DNA of 64,000 nt from Cyanoderma ruficeps (lineage: Eukaryota; Chordata; Aves; Passeriformes; Timaliidae): positions 298,771 to 362,770 of the forward strand of contig VZDJ01007394.1 of the NCBI GenBank assembly GCA_008694505.1, read 5' to 3'. This document shows positions 1-8,499 of this stretch, piece by piece. How positions within the stretch are numbered: position 1 is the stretch's first letter; each line of letters begins with the position of its first letter. Under the pieces are notes generated by a model. It searched no databases. It saw only the letters and a list, made by a program, of their open reading frames with translations, and was not told the DNA's origin. The position numbers and the translations under genes were made by a program.

Positions 1-365
1 TTTTAGAATAGAGGTGAATGGGGGACAAGATGGAGGATTTAGGGTGTTGCCCTAAATCCTTCTCCTTCTTCATGGTCCTCCATCTTGTGGGGTGGTGATC
101 ATACAAAGTAGTTTTAGGCTATTGGATTAGGGTAGAGATGACCCTTGTAGTATAGGTATCACACATTGGTAGAAAATAGTAAATAGTGGGCACGTAACTA
201 TCTGTATAAAAACTAAGTAACGCCCCATCAGTGGGCAGTCGCGTCGTGTCCCAGCCTGTGTCCGGACCTCGGCTGGGTGCGGAGCAAATTGTAAGATATC
301 AAATAATAAACATCACACGAGAACGAAAAACAAGACCTTGAAGGACTCCGCTTCTTTCTGTGACA
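1..365 (+). mobile_element. LTR fragment of a different ERV family, left edge cut by the window
   Basis: A TATA box (TATAAAAA, 205-212) is followed about 95 bases later by AATAAA (305-310), the spacing expected for U3-R of an LTR. The left part contains nested perfect inverted repeats (25-88), which I associate with some avian LTRs. It does not resemble the 3' LTR at 5553-5914, so it is not that provirus's matching 5' LTR. The right border is a guess: a possible CA end lies near 363. No primer-binding site is recognisable after it. Confidence 0.55.
25..88. repeat. Nested perfect inverted repeats (hairpin) in LTR U3
   Basis: ACAAGATGGAGGA (25-37) is the exact reverse complement of 76-88. Inside it, GGATTTAGGG (35-44) is the exact reverse complement of 50-59. 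The arms could form a stem with an inner hairpin as RNA or as a cruciform. Confidence 0.85.
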
Positions 366-1125
366 CGGCTCAGGGCTTTCAGAGGGCTGGGGACTTTTAA
401 CATCCTTGAATCTCGGCAAGGAAAAGAACAGAGACAAACCCGAGAGGCGGGGTTTCTTTTGGAGCTCTGCCGGAGCTGCCGCCCACTGCAGGCGAATTGT
501 CGAGAGGGCAGAATCGGGGGCGGGGCTCAGAAGGCTTCCGACCTGTGAGCTCCTCCCGTTCCCCCCCTGTTTTCCCCCCCGCCTCCCCCGGGGCCTTGTC
601 AGAGCAGTCTGACGCTGCTGGCAGCCCGCAGCACTCGCCCAACCCCCTGCAGTTTCGCTCCCCCCCCCCCGCAGTGAGATGGAGCGGAGCAGCCTGCTCA
701 GCTGCCTGTAAGGAGGAGGCGGGGACTCGCTCTGTGTTTGTTTTTAAGGGGAGGGATCGGGCGGACAGGGATGGGCCGCTGTTCACCCATGGCAAAGGGT
801 CCCAGGCAGACCCATCCCTTTCAGCTAGTTGCTGGACACTGCCTCCGTGTGAGGTAACTGTCCGACCGAGAGACCGCACGTGATTTTGGGATGAAGTCAG
901 GACCAAGACTGAAGCAGTTAATGGTCGGAGCTCGGCACGGCGCCCCCTGCAGGGCAGAGATGGAACATCTAGCTCTGCAATTGCGGCGAGACAGGATTTC
1001 GTTCCTGCTCCTGTGCTGTTTGAGCAGGATTCGAAGGACGATGATGTCCTGAGCGGCGGTTTGAAAGCTTTCCACTGATTCGGGAAGCTGGTCGCAGAAA
1101 ACATGCTAATTTTTCTTGGCAGGCA
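366..1125 (+). other. GC- and CpG-rich stretch between LTR fragment and gag
   Basis: No matrix-type gag sequence or convincing coding frame is visible here. A short open frame starts with ATG at 679 and stops after ten codons. A good splice-donor match (CCT|GTAAGG, GT at 708-709) lies inside it. A good acceptor context (TGCTAAT, T-rich tract, GGCAG ending at 1122) lies just before the gag ATG at 1126. This may be a rearranged retroviral leader or foreign sequence; I cannot tell which. Confidence 0.4.
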
Positions 1126-2076
1126 ATGGTCGATCTCCGTGATAGGGTTGCAAAACATGGTCTTGCGTCTTCTGAGACGATGCAGTTTCTAAGATTGCTA
1201 GATACAGACGTGTTACTACCCTATGACATTCGGTGCCTGGGCAAGGGTCTTTTTCAGCCTGTCAAATATGACTTGTTTGAGTCTAAGTGGGCTCAGTTGG
1301 CTGAAAAGACTGCAGCACAGAATCTGCAGGCTCGTCAAGATGACCCTAGGTATGGGGTCAGGCTTGATGTGCTGCTGGGTGTGGGTGAATTTGTTGATGT
1401 AAACAGACAGGTCAACTATGACCCCTTGGTACTGGAGCAGTGCCAAAAAGTTGGCATGAGGCCGTTGGTGCAGATGATAGAAGCGTCAGCTCCAAAACAG
1501 CCGTTTGCCACAATTAAACAGGGGACTGATAAACCCTTTTTGCAGTTTGCAGAGAGACTGACATCGTCAGTTGAGCGACAGGTGCCAGATCTTTCTGTCA
1601 GAGAGGCATTTCTCAAGGTCGTGGCAAGGAGCAATTGCAATGTGGAGTGTAGGAAGATCATTGAAGCCCTCCCAGGCGATCCTACACCCACTCAAACGGC
1701 TGATGCTTATATGAAAATGGGCACCCCAGGTGGAAAGCCGGTTGCCATGGCTGCCACTTCGCGTCCGCCCTGGAAAGGGCAACGGGGTGGCAAGCAGATA
1801 CAGGCAAATGTTCAGGCCAGCAAGAAGAAAGGGAAGAAAGGGAAAAAGGGAACTTTTCCATCATTTTTGTGTGGATGGTGTGGAAGGCCAAATCACAAGG
1901 CCGAGGACTGTAAGGCAACGGTCCATGTCAACGGCCAGCCTCTATCAGGGCCGGGAAATGCGAAGCGCAGCGCGAAGGGAAAGCGTGCCCAGACACAAGT
2001 GTGTTCCCAATCCCCGGTGCCGATGGAGATTTGCTGGGCAAACTCGCAGCCAGCACCCGTGGGTCAGCAGGCCTAG
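1126..2076 (+). CDS. gag: ERV gag remnant: capsid and nucleocapsid, matrix missing
   Basis: The 316-codon frame opens almost directly in the capsid N-terminal domain. It carries the major homology region near 1510-1560 (IKQGTDKPFLQFAERL), the signature of retroviral capsid needed for particle assembly. A lysine-rich stretch (about 1825-1850) precedes one zinc knuckle, CGWCGRPNHKAEDC (1870-1911, CX2CX4HX4C), which binds RNA. Betaretroviruses usually have two knuckles and an N-terminal matrix domain; both the second knuckle and matrix are missing. The ATG at 1126 directly follows a splice-acceptor-like sequence, so the frame may start at an exon edge rather than a viral start. The frame ends in TAG at 2074-2076, beyond two possible frameshift heptamers. 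Function today is unknown. Confidence 0.85.
   Translation: MVDLRDRVAKHGLASSETMQFLRLLDTDVLLPYDIRCLGKGLFQPVKYDLFESKWAQLAEKTAAQNLQARQDDPRYGVRLDVLLGVGEFVDVNRQVNYDPLVLEQCQKVGMRPLVQMIEASAPKQPFATIKQGTDKPFLQFAERLTSSVERQVPDLSVREAFLKVVARSNCNVECRKIIEALPGDPTPTQTADAYMKMGTPGGKPVAMAATSRPPWKGQRGGKQIQANVQASKKKGKKGKKGTFPSFLCGWCGRPNHKAEDCKATVHVNGQPLSGPGNAKRSAKGKRAQTQVCSQSPVPMEICWANSQPAPVGQQA
1953..1983 (+). promoter_or_regulatory. Candidate gag-pro -1 ribosomal frameshift heptamers
   Basis: GGGAAAT (1953-1959) and GGGAAAG (1977-1983) both sit in the gag phase G GGA AAN, the layout needed for a -1 slip. The -1 frame is open from upstream of both into the dUTPase domain. Mason-Pfizer monkey virus uses the related GGGAAAC (known). 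Neither heptamer has the favoured final C, so decay or low efficiency is possible. Confidence 0.45.
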
Positions 2077-2757
2077 ATGTCTGCACCGCTGAAACAGTTG
2101 TCATAGAGGACAACGCAGTGCATAAAGTCCCTCTGGATGCCTTTGGTCCTTTGGGAGATGGTATGAGTGCCCTTCTTATGGGCAGGTCTAGTACCACCAC
2201 TCAGGGTATCATTGTGCATCTGGGTCTCGTGGATGCAGATTACACGAGAAGGATTTATGCCATGGTCTCCACATCCACTACCCCCCATACTATCCCAGAA
2301 AAAAACAAGAATTGCTCAACTTGTGCCTTTAAAGTCCTCTGTTCGCAGGGCAGAATCTCGGGAGAGAGCAGATGTCAGCTTCGGATCCACCGGGCTGCCT
2401 CAGGTCTTCTGGACTGTTGCTCTGGGCAAGAACCGTCCCGAAAGGACGTGCACCCTGTCCGTTCCTGGTGCAAAGCCATCGAAAATTCAGCTTCGCGGAC
2501 TCCTAGACACAGCTGCAGATATTTCAGTTGTGTCCTTTGCTGCTTGGCCGCTGAATTGGCCTTTGGACCCGGTGGCAACGTCTGTTTCAGGTGTGGGAGG
2601 ACCGAGGAAGTGCTTTGTGGGCCATAAGCAGGTGGCAATCACAAACCCGGAGGGTCAGACGGCCATGGTTTGGCCCCATGTCACCGACATCTCTCATAAC
2701 CTTTGGGGGAGGGATTATCTGGCTGCGTGGGGGGTGCAATCGGGGACGGATTTTTGA
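1980..2757 (+). pseudogene. pro: ERV pro: dUTPase-protease, frame broken and active-site motif changed
   Basis: The first half, in the -1 frame relative to gag, is a trimeric-type dUTPase: AGLDV (motif 1), GRSS (motif 2), VDADY (motif 3). It would lower dUTP during reverse transcription. A run of seven A (2299-2305) then shifts the frame. Motif 4 (RIAQL) and a motif 5 remnant (FGSTG) continue in the next frame, followed by aspartic protease up to TGA at 2755-2757. One base too many in the A run explains the break; a homopolymer sequencing error is also possible. The protease signature normally reads DTG; here it is LLDTAAD, with the Gly codon changed to GCT (2512-2514). The flap and the GRD-type C-terminal motif (LWGRDYLAAWG) are present. 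Confidence 0.8.
2748..2754 (+). promoter_or_regulatory. Candidate pro-pol -1 frameshift site GGATTTT
   Basis: In the protease frame the bases read G GAT TTT followed at once by the TGA stop (2755-2757). A -1 slip would enter the pol frame, which is open through this point. Mouse mammary tumour virus uses GGAUUUA for pro-pol and red clover necrotic mosaic virus uses GGAUUUU (known). I did not establish a downstream pseudoknot. Confidence 0.65.
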
Positions 2758-5357
2758 TCGGCGATACTGCGCAGAAGGGCGCAGATTGTCCGACACCTCC
2801 TATCAGGTGGCTGACGAATAAACCCATTTGGGAACCCCAGTGGCCCCTTCCTCAAGATAAATTAGTCGCCCTTCATGATTTGGTGCAGGAACAGTTGGAC
2901 CAGGGTCATCTGGAACCTTCTTCCAGTCCCTGGAACACTCCTGTGTTCTGCATCAAAAGGAAGTCTGGGAAATGGATACAAGACCTACGAAAGGTGAATG
3001 CAGTGATGGAAAGCATGGGGATGCTGCAGGCTGGTATGCCGTCGCCCGCCATGCTTCCGGCAGAATGGCCGGTCCTCGTTGTGGATCTGAAGGATTGTTT
3101 TTTTACGATTCCTTTGCATCCCAATGACAGACCGAAATTTGCTGTTTCGGTGCCAGCAATTAACAATGCTGAGCCCACAAAACTATATCAATGGAGAGTT
3201 TTGCCACAGGGAATGTGGAATTCGCCAGCCCTGTGCCAGTGGTTTGTGGCTCGGGCCTTGTCTGGAGTTCGCAAGCAATTTCCTAATGCTCAAATTTATC
3301 ATTACATGGATGACATCCTGGTGGCTGCATCCACCCAGGATGAGTTGCAGAGGATTCAGCCTCAGCTGGTCCATGTTTTGCATTCTCATGGGGTGCAAGT
3401 GGCTCCGGAAAAGGTTCAGCAGGAACCACCATGGAAGTATCTGGGTCTCAAAATTTTTGAACCCACAATTCAGCATCAAGAGGTGCAATTTGTGCACTTG
3501 GTGTGCACATTGAATGATGCCCAGAAAATGCTGGGTGTCATCAATTGGTTACGTCCGTATTTGGGACTAACCACAGCACAATTGTCTCCTCTGTTTGATT
3601 TGTTAAAGGGAGACACTGATTTGAAATCACCTCGGACATTGACCCAGGAGGCACGTCAGGTGCTTGAGGAGGTTCAGCGAGCTGTTTCAGCTCAACAGGT
3701 TCATCGGATTGATCCCTCCATTGATGTCACTGTGTTCATCACCACTCCAGATTTACATCCCACAGCCATAATTGGGCAGTGGAGTGACAAGTGGTCTGAC
3801 CCCTTGCATGTCCTGGAATGGGTTTTCTTGCCCCATCATCAGCCGCAGAAAACAGCGACAGCACTGTACGAGCTCATTGCTCGTTTGATAGTCAAATGCC
3901 GACAACGGTGTTTGCAATTGATGGGTGCAGACCCTGCACAGATTGTGCTCCCGACACCACAGGAGGAATTCGAGTGGAGTCTTGCAAACAGTGTGTCACT
4001 GCAAAGTGCTCTGGACAATTTTACAGGGCAGATCACTTATCATCTGCCCAGCCACAAGCTGCTGCTAGTGGCAAAATCTGTGCAAATTTCTTTGCGGCCC
4101 AAAAACAGTCAGGAACCAGTGCAAGGACCCACCGTCTTCACATACGGGTCAGGAAAAACAGGGAAGGCCATTGTCACTTGGAAGGATGGATCTGAGTGGA
4201 AGGTCCTGGAAGGCCATCAGGACGGGTCAGCCCAGTTGGTTGAATTGAGGGCTGCTGTTATGGCTTTTCAGGAATTTTCCCAGCAACCCTTCAATTTGAT
4301 CATGGATTCCACCTACGTGGCTGACATTGCCCAGCGGTTGGGTCATTCAGTATTGAAGGAAGTCAGTAATCCTGTCTTGCTTCATTTACTGGAGACCTTG
4401 TGGTGTGCAATTTGGGACAGGGTTCATCCCTATTATGTTCTGCATGTACGAAGTCACGCTAATTTGCCTGGATTTGTAGCGGAAGGTAACGCGAGGGCTG
4501 ACAAGCTGGCCAACCCAGCGTGGGTGGCCCCTCAGCCTGATACACTCGCGCAGGCCAGGGCATCACATGGGTTTTTCCACCAGAATGCGCATACATTGCA
4601 GAAGCAGTTTCAGTTGACCCCAACTGAGGCCCGTGACATTGTCGAGTCCTGTGATGACTGTCATGCAGTCGCTGCACCTCTGCCAGCAGGGATGAATCCC
4701 AGGGGCCTTAAGGCCTTTGAACTTTGGCAGACAGATGTCACTCAGATTGCCGAGTTCGGCCGGCTCAAGTATGTGCATGTTACAGTGGACACGTTCTCCT
4801 TTGCTATGTGGGCTTCGGCTCACATGGGAGAAAAGACCCGAGATGTCATTGCCCACTGGAGGCAGGCCTTTGTCGTCCTAGGCATACCCTCTTCTGTCAA
4901 GAATGACAATGGTCCTGCTTACGCCTCACAGAAGGTGCAGCAGTTCCTGCAATTGTGGGGCGTTTCTCATAAATTTGGGATCCCTCATTCTCCCATGGGC
5001 CAGGCAATTGTAGAACGCGCTCACGGTACACTCAAGCATGTTCTTCAGAAACAAAAGTGGGGAATGCAGGGTGAAACCCCACACAGTCAGTTGCAAAAGG
5101 CTTTGTACACAATCAATCACCTCATGGTGCCACAGAACTCAAATAACCCTGTTTTCTTGAATCACCACCTTTCATTGCAGGCTTCGGACGAGACGCATCA
5201 GCCTCGAGCGAAGGTCCGGGTGCGAAACCTAGTCACCAAGCAGTGGGAAGGTCCCTACGACCTTATCACCTCGGGGCGCGGGTATGCTTGTGTCTCCACA
5301 GATACAGGAGTACGCTGGGTACCTGTGAAATGTGTCCATCCTGACCTGAGACCGTAG
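2748..5357 (+). CDS. pol: ERV pol: reverse transcriptase, RNase H, integrase (uninterrupted frame)
   Basis: The frame is open from 2703 to TAG at 5355-5357 (884 codons); translation would enter by frameshift near 2748. Reverse transcriptase: VVDLKD with Asp at 3084-3086, LPQGMWNSP, and YMDD at 3303-3314. RNase H: VFTYGSG at 4134-4154 where the family has TDGSG, so the first catalytic Asp is Tyr (codon 4143-4145); the other acidic residues (VELRAA, MDSTYV, RADKL) remain. Integrase: HGFFH and CDDC zinc ligands, then catalytic Asp 4734-4736, Asp 4905-4907 and Glu 5013-5015 with exact D,D-35-E spacing. The C-terminal domain ends in GRGYACV...RWVPVKCVHP. No env frame follows. The frame is strikingly intact apart from the RNase H substitution and a short gap in the GKW-DLR motif. 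Confidence 0.92.
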   Translation, partial: GFLIGDTAQKGADCPTPPIRWLTNKPIWEPQWPLPQDKLVALHDLVQEQLDQGHLEPSSSPWNTPVFCIKRKSGKWIQDLRKVNAVMESMGMLQAGMPSPAMLPAEWPVLVVDLKDCFFTIPLHPNDRPKFAVSVPAINNAEPTKLYQWRVLPQGMWNSPALCQWFVARALSGVRKQFPNAQIYHYMDDILVAASTQDELQRIQPQLVHVLHSHGVQVAPEKVQQEPPWKYLGLKIFEPTIQHQEVQFVHLVCTLNDAQKMLGVINWLRPYLGLTTAQLSPLFDLLKGDTDLKSPRTLTQEARQVLEEVQRAVSAQQVHRIDPSIDVTVFITTPDLHPTAIIGQWSDKWSDPLHVLEWVFLPHHQPQKTATALYELIARLIVKCRQRCLQLMGADPAQIVLPTPQEEFEWSLANSVSLQSALDNFTGQITYHLPSHKLLLVAKSVQISLRPKNSQEPVQGPTVFTYGSGKTGKAIVTWKDGSEWKVLEGHQDGSAQLVELRAAVMAFQEFSQQPFNLIMDSTYVADIAQRLGHSVLKEVSNPVLLHLLETLWCAIWDRVHPYYVLHVRSHANLPGFVAEGNARADKLANPAWVAPQPDTLAQARASHGFFHQNAHTLQKQFQLTPTEARDIVESCDDCHAVAAPLPAGMNPRGLKAFELWQTDVTQIAEFGRLKYVHVTVDTFSFAMWASAHMGEKTRDVIAHWRQAFVVLGIPSSVKNDNGPAYASQKVQQFLQLWGVSHKFGIPHSPMGQAIVERAHGTLKHVLQKQKWGMQGETPHSQLQKALYTINHLMVPQNSNNPVFLNHHLSLQASDETHQPRAKVRVRNLVTKQWEGPYDLITSGRGYACVSTDTGVRWVPVKCVHPDLRP

Positions 5358-5552
5358 AGACAGAATCCAGCCAATGGACAGTCAGGAGACCATGATCAAA
5401 ATGAAGGTCAACCAGTGGGGGAACCACTGAGTGACAATTCTGAAGTCGAGGACATGAGCCATCACTCTGATGGTCCTTCATGAACAGATTGAACAATGTT
5501 CATTTTATTTTTTTGGGTTTTTTTTCTTTTAATTAATGTAAAAAGGGTGAGA
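5358..5552 (+). promoter_or_regulatory. Non-coding pol-LTR spacer ending in a polypurine tract
   Basis: Between the pol stop and the LTR there are only about 180 bases, with no env coding. The purine run AAAAAGGGTGAGA (5540-5552) ends exactly where the LTR begins with TGTTGC, as expected for the plus-strand primer of reverse transcription. Confidence 0.75.
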
Positions 5553-5914
5553 TGTTGCCTGAGTCTTTCTGTTCTCTTGTCTTTCTGTAGAACTTTCAGC
5601 GCAGCCTCAATGTAAATAAAATCTTTCTGTTCTCTTGTCTTTCTGTAGAACTTTCAGCGCAGCCTCAATGTAAATAAAATCTATTCTTAGAATGTTTACA
5701 TACTTCTCCTGTGAGAGAAGAATGATTGATGGTTCTATTCACCATCTAGGTCGAAGGGGTGGTGACCTGTGCAGCCAATCCCTTGACCTCTGTACATATC
5801 TATAAACATTGGAGTCAAAATAAAGATTAGGAGAGAGTTTTCTAGCAACTGCTGCCTCCTGAGTCTCTCTCTCGTGTTCCTAAATTGGGACACACCCACC
5901 TTTGCCCCGCGACA
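5553..5914 (+). mobile_element. 3' LTR of the class II provirus
   Basis: It begins TGTTGCC directly after the polypurine tract and ends GCGACA. TATAAA is at 5801-5806 and AATAAA at 5819-5824. It aligns along its length with the solo LTR at 46341-46643, apart from a 58-bp internal tandem duplication that accounts for the length difference (362 versus 303 bp). Confidence 0.85.
5564..5679 (+). repeat. Perfect 58-bp tandem duplication in U3
   Basis: Bases 5564-5621 and 5622-5679 are identical by eye. The single-copy state is seen in the solo LTR at 46341. U3 duplications often alter enhancer content in retroviruses (known); the effect here is unknown. Confidence 0.9.
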
Positions 5915-6039
5915 CACCATCAATCATTTTTTCTCTCAGAGGAGAAGTATGCAAACATTCTAAGAATAGATATTGTTTTCATGAAGCTGCGTGAGAAAGT
6001 TCTACAGAAAGACAAAAAGACAGAAATCTCAGGGCAACA
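5915..6039 (-). mobile_element. Inverted 5' part of another LTR of the same family
   Basis: The reverse complement begins TGTTGCCCTGAG at 6039 and follows the family for about 125 bases. It lacks the 58-bp duplication and matches the solo LTR at 46341 better than the adjoining 3' LTR. It directly abuts the end of the 3' LTR, so the provirus probably landed inside an older antisense copy. Confidence 0.8.
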
Positions 6040-6445
6040 GAATATTGGCAAATTTAGGTTTTGTAAATTTCCTGTAAGTGATTTAGTTCTTGTATGTGTC
6101 ATTTTGTAAGTGAAGAGATAAATAATCTACAAGAAATCAGTATGTTTGCATGCCATTTCACAATCAAGAAAACTCCTGTCCCATTTTGAGCTTCTGGGAA
6201 ATACTTAATTTGTCACAACCTTAGTGTCTTTGTAAATGCAAACTATTAATGTTAGAAAATAGGTTTTAGTGAATCACATAAACATCTTTTGCTTTTGTTA
6301 AAACTAACTTTGTATTTTCATTAAGCTGTAGATTTTCACAGGACTGATTATTAGAGAAATTCAAGGTTATACCTGTGTGAACATAGTACTTAAATACTGT
6401 TTAGAAAGGTCTAAATTCTTCAGAGGGAATACTCATGTATAGTAT
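6040..6445. other. AT-rich sequence, nothing recognised
   Basis: No coding frame, RNA gene or familiar repeat is visible in this stretch. Confidence 0.5.
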
Positions 6446-6859
6446 TGTGAGAAATGAAACCCACTCCTCAGTTGAATTTTTAAAAATTTAATAAAGAACA
6501 ATAGGGGACAAAATCAATAAAGCAAAAGTCACAATGCTGGGTGCGTAGCCGTAGCCAGAGGCGCCCCAGCTAACAATAGCAACTCTTCTTATATACCCTT
6601 TCTATTGTATCAGTCAAATACATATTCATAAAGATTATACATATTCAAACATTTCTTTGAACTCATTTACATGTTCCAGGAACTCTTTAGCATGGTTCAT
6701 CCCCCGACCTGCCTTTTTAGAGCATGTGCAGTAATCGTGGATGTGGTTTTGAGGGTCGTGTGTCGTGTGTCACCTCCTCACAACGGCCCCCTCTTCTGTG
6801 GTTTCAGCAGGTGACAGTTGTTGATAGTCGAAGTGTAAGTAGCAGGGGTCCTCATCACA
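6446..6859 (-). mobile_element. Probable solo LTR, minus strand
   Basis: Read on the minus strand there is a TATA box (TATATAAGAAGAG) near 6590, then a CpG-containing R-like region and AT-rich sequence ending ...TTTCTCACA at 6446. The start, TGTGATGAGG at about 6859, is inferred from the terminal similarity. No clean target-site duplication was found, so the borders are uncertain. Confidence 0.5.
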
Positions 6860-7260
6860 TCTGTTCCTTAATATTATCCAAGCACACAGACGGTTTAGTT
6901 ATTTCAGTTATTGCAAGTAAAACACAAGTACTCTAAAACAACTACATCAACTATTTCACAAATGTCTGAGTAATTTTATTTCCAGTTAGCCACAAAAATA
7001 AGAGCATTAGTTATTATTTCACAACTATAGCTACTTCTGCAAAAGTTAATATTATATCATAATGCACAACACCTAGCATCCACTTTAATATTTGTGAAAG
7101 CCAAAACTATGGGTTTATCACAGTATGGTTACTAAAACTTTTCATGTAAGGTATATACTGCCTTTTCAAGAACTTTGATTTAAAAGCAATACTAATTTTT
7201 GCTTGCTTGTAATGATGTTAGATGTCACCATACAATTAGAAGATTGTATACCTAAAAAGA
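6860..7260. other. No recognisable feature
   Basis: AT-rich sequence without coding frames or an identified repeat; it could be further decayed ERV internal sequence. Confidence 0.4.
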
Positions 7261-8340
7261 TATTTGCAAACTTGGTACCCTCAGAGCATCACTTACTGTG
7301 GGAAATCAAGGCACAGAAAATATTCAAAACCTTGTGCCTACAGGCCCAGAGTTAGAAATGAATATAGGGTTTTGAAACTCCTGGGGGTCCAAGACCAAAC
7401 ATTTTGAGTTTCCTCGGGACTCAGCCCCAATGACGACTTGGTAGAGAGAAGCAGCCTTGATCCAGTTGTCTGAAAAGGAATTCCAATAATAGGAAAACAA
7501 CAAACAATAAGGCATAGACTGTATAAGAGCAAACTGGAACAAGGCAGTAACAAGGGGCAGAAGACACGATGCTGGGGTCAGACGGGTATTTATACACTCT
7601 GGTGTGGGTGGGGAATTAAGGTGGGGTCTGAGGGAAGGGTCCAATGGGGAGAACGATTAAGAATATTGAAATTCCTGCACCAAAAATTAACCTATGGTGC
7701 AGCGGTTCTGTGCTTCTCAGGGACCTCGCGTGCTGTTCCTGGCTGGCTCTGCAGTAAAAGTTCAGTTTTGTATCTAGTAGGTTTTTGCCTCCAGCAGAAG
7801 TGTGAGCAGCAGTGAGGAAGAAGAGAGGACCCTCGTGAGAGTTTCAATTGGTGTTTATTAAGCCCCTGCGGCACTCGTACACACCCAGAAAGACTCGCGA
7901 AAAAGGTGATTTCTTTCTGGTACAGTCCCTTAAGTATAGGGGTGGGGAAACAGGATGGGGGCAACTTGGAACCAATCCCAAGGAGGGGGGGAGTGACCCA
8001 GAACATAAAGGACAGACAGTAGAACAATTCAATACATAAAAAGGGGAGGGGAGAACCGAGGCCTTGCCAATCACTCAACCTCCTCACTAGAACTTTCTGG
8101 ACACCAGGGCAAGGCAGCAGAGTGATGGACAGGGCTCTTAATTGTGATTGCTACCTGCCAATCACTGGGGTAGACCAAAAGGATATAACATGGGGGTACA
8201 GGGAGAAACCATTGTAACTTATACAAAACGGTATAAAACAAAGAACAACTGTATACAGAAAACTGGTAAGCCTAAAACCACACCACTACACTATGGTAAT
8301 ACAAAGAACGAGGAACCTTCTAGTAATGATTTGCATGCTT
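7261..8340 (-). mobile_element. Probable LTR-derived sequence, minus strand, at least two pieces
   Basis: On the minus strand GTGTATAAATACCCG (near 7590) looks like an LTR core promoter. A second piece has AATAAA near 7855 in minus orientation with a GC-rich R-like sequence downstream. I could not place exact ends or target-site duplications. Confidence 0.35.
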
Positions 8341-8499
8341 GAACTGAGGGAACATGTGAGTATGTTTCTTGCTTACTGCATTTTGAACAGGGTTTCCCAG
8401 GGCATTATTCCAGGGTTTTCTTCTTCCCCAGGGAAACCACCTCTACAGGGTTTGATTTGAGACCTTGGAAAAGGCTTCCAGATTTAGAGACCAGAAGCA

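Larger units (their letters stand above)
1126..5914 (+). mobile_element. 5'-truncated class II (betaretrovirus-like) endogenous provirus
   Basis: Order: gag (capsid-nucleocapsid), dUTPase-protease, pol (reverse transcriptase-RNase H-integrase), a short non-coding stretch 5358-5539, polypurine tract, 3' LTR. A dUTPase joined to protease and three successive frames are hallmarks of betaretroviruses. Matrix, a matching 5' LTR and env are absent. Long open frames suggest a fairly young insertion, but several lesions (frameshift at 2299-2305, substituted protease and RNase H motifs) imply it cannot be autonomous. It is an old copy in a host genome, described here as found. Confidence 0.85.

Noticed and set aside
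397..1158. 253-codon minus-strand open frame as a gene
   Set aside because: It is a by-product of GC-rich sequence opposite the leader, with no domain and low-complexity composition.
2299..2306. AAAAAAC as a programmed -1 frameshift site inside pro
   Set aside because: It matches a canonical slippery heptamer, but the protease lies in the +1 frame from the dUTPase there, so a -1 slip would not reach it. A one-base insertion explains the break better.
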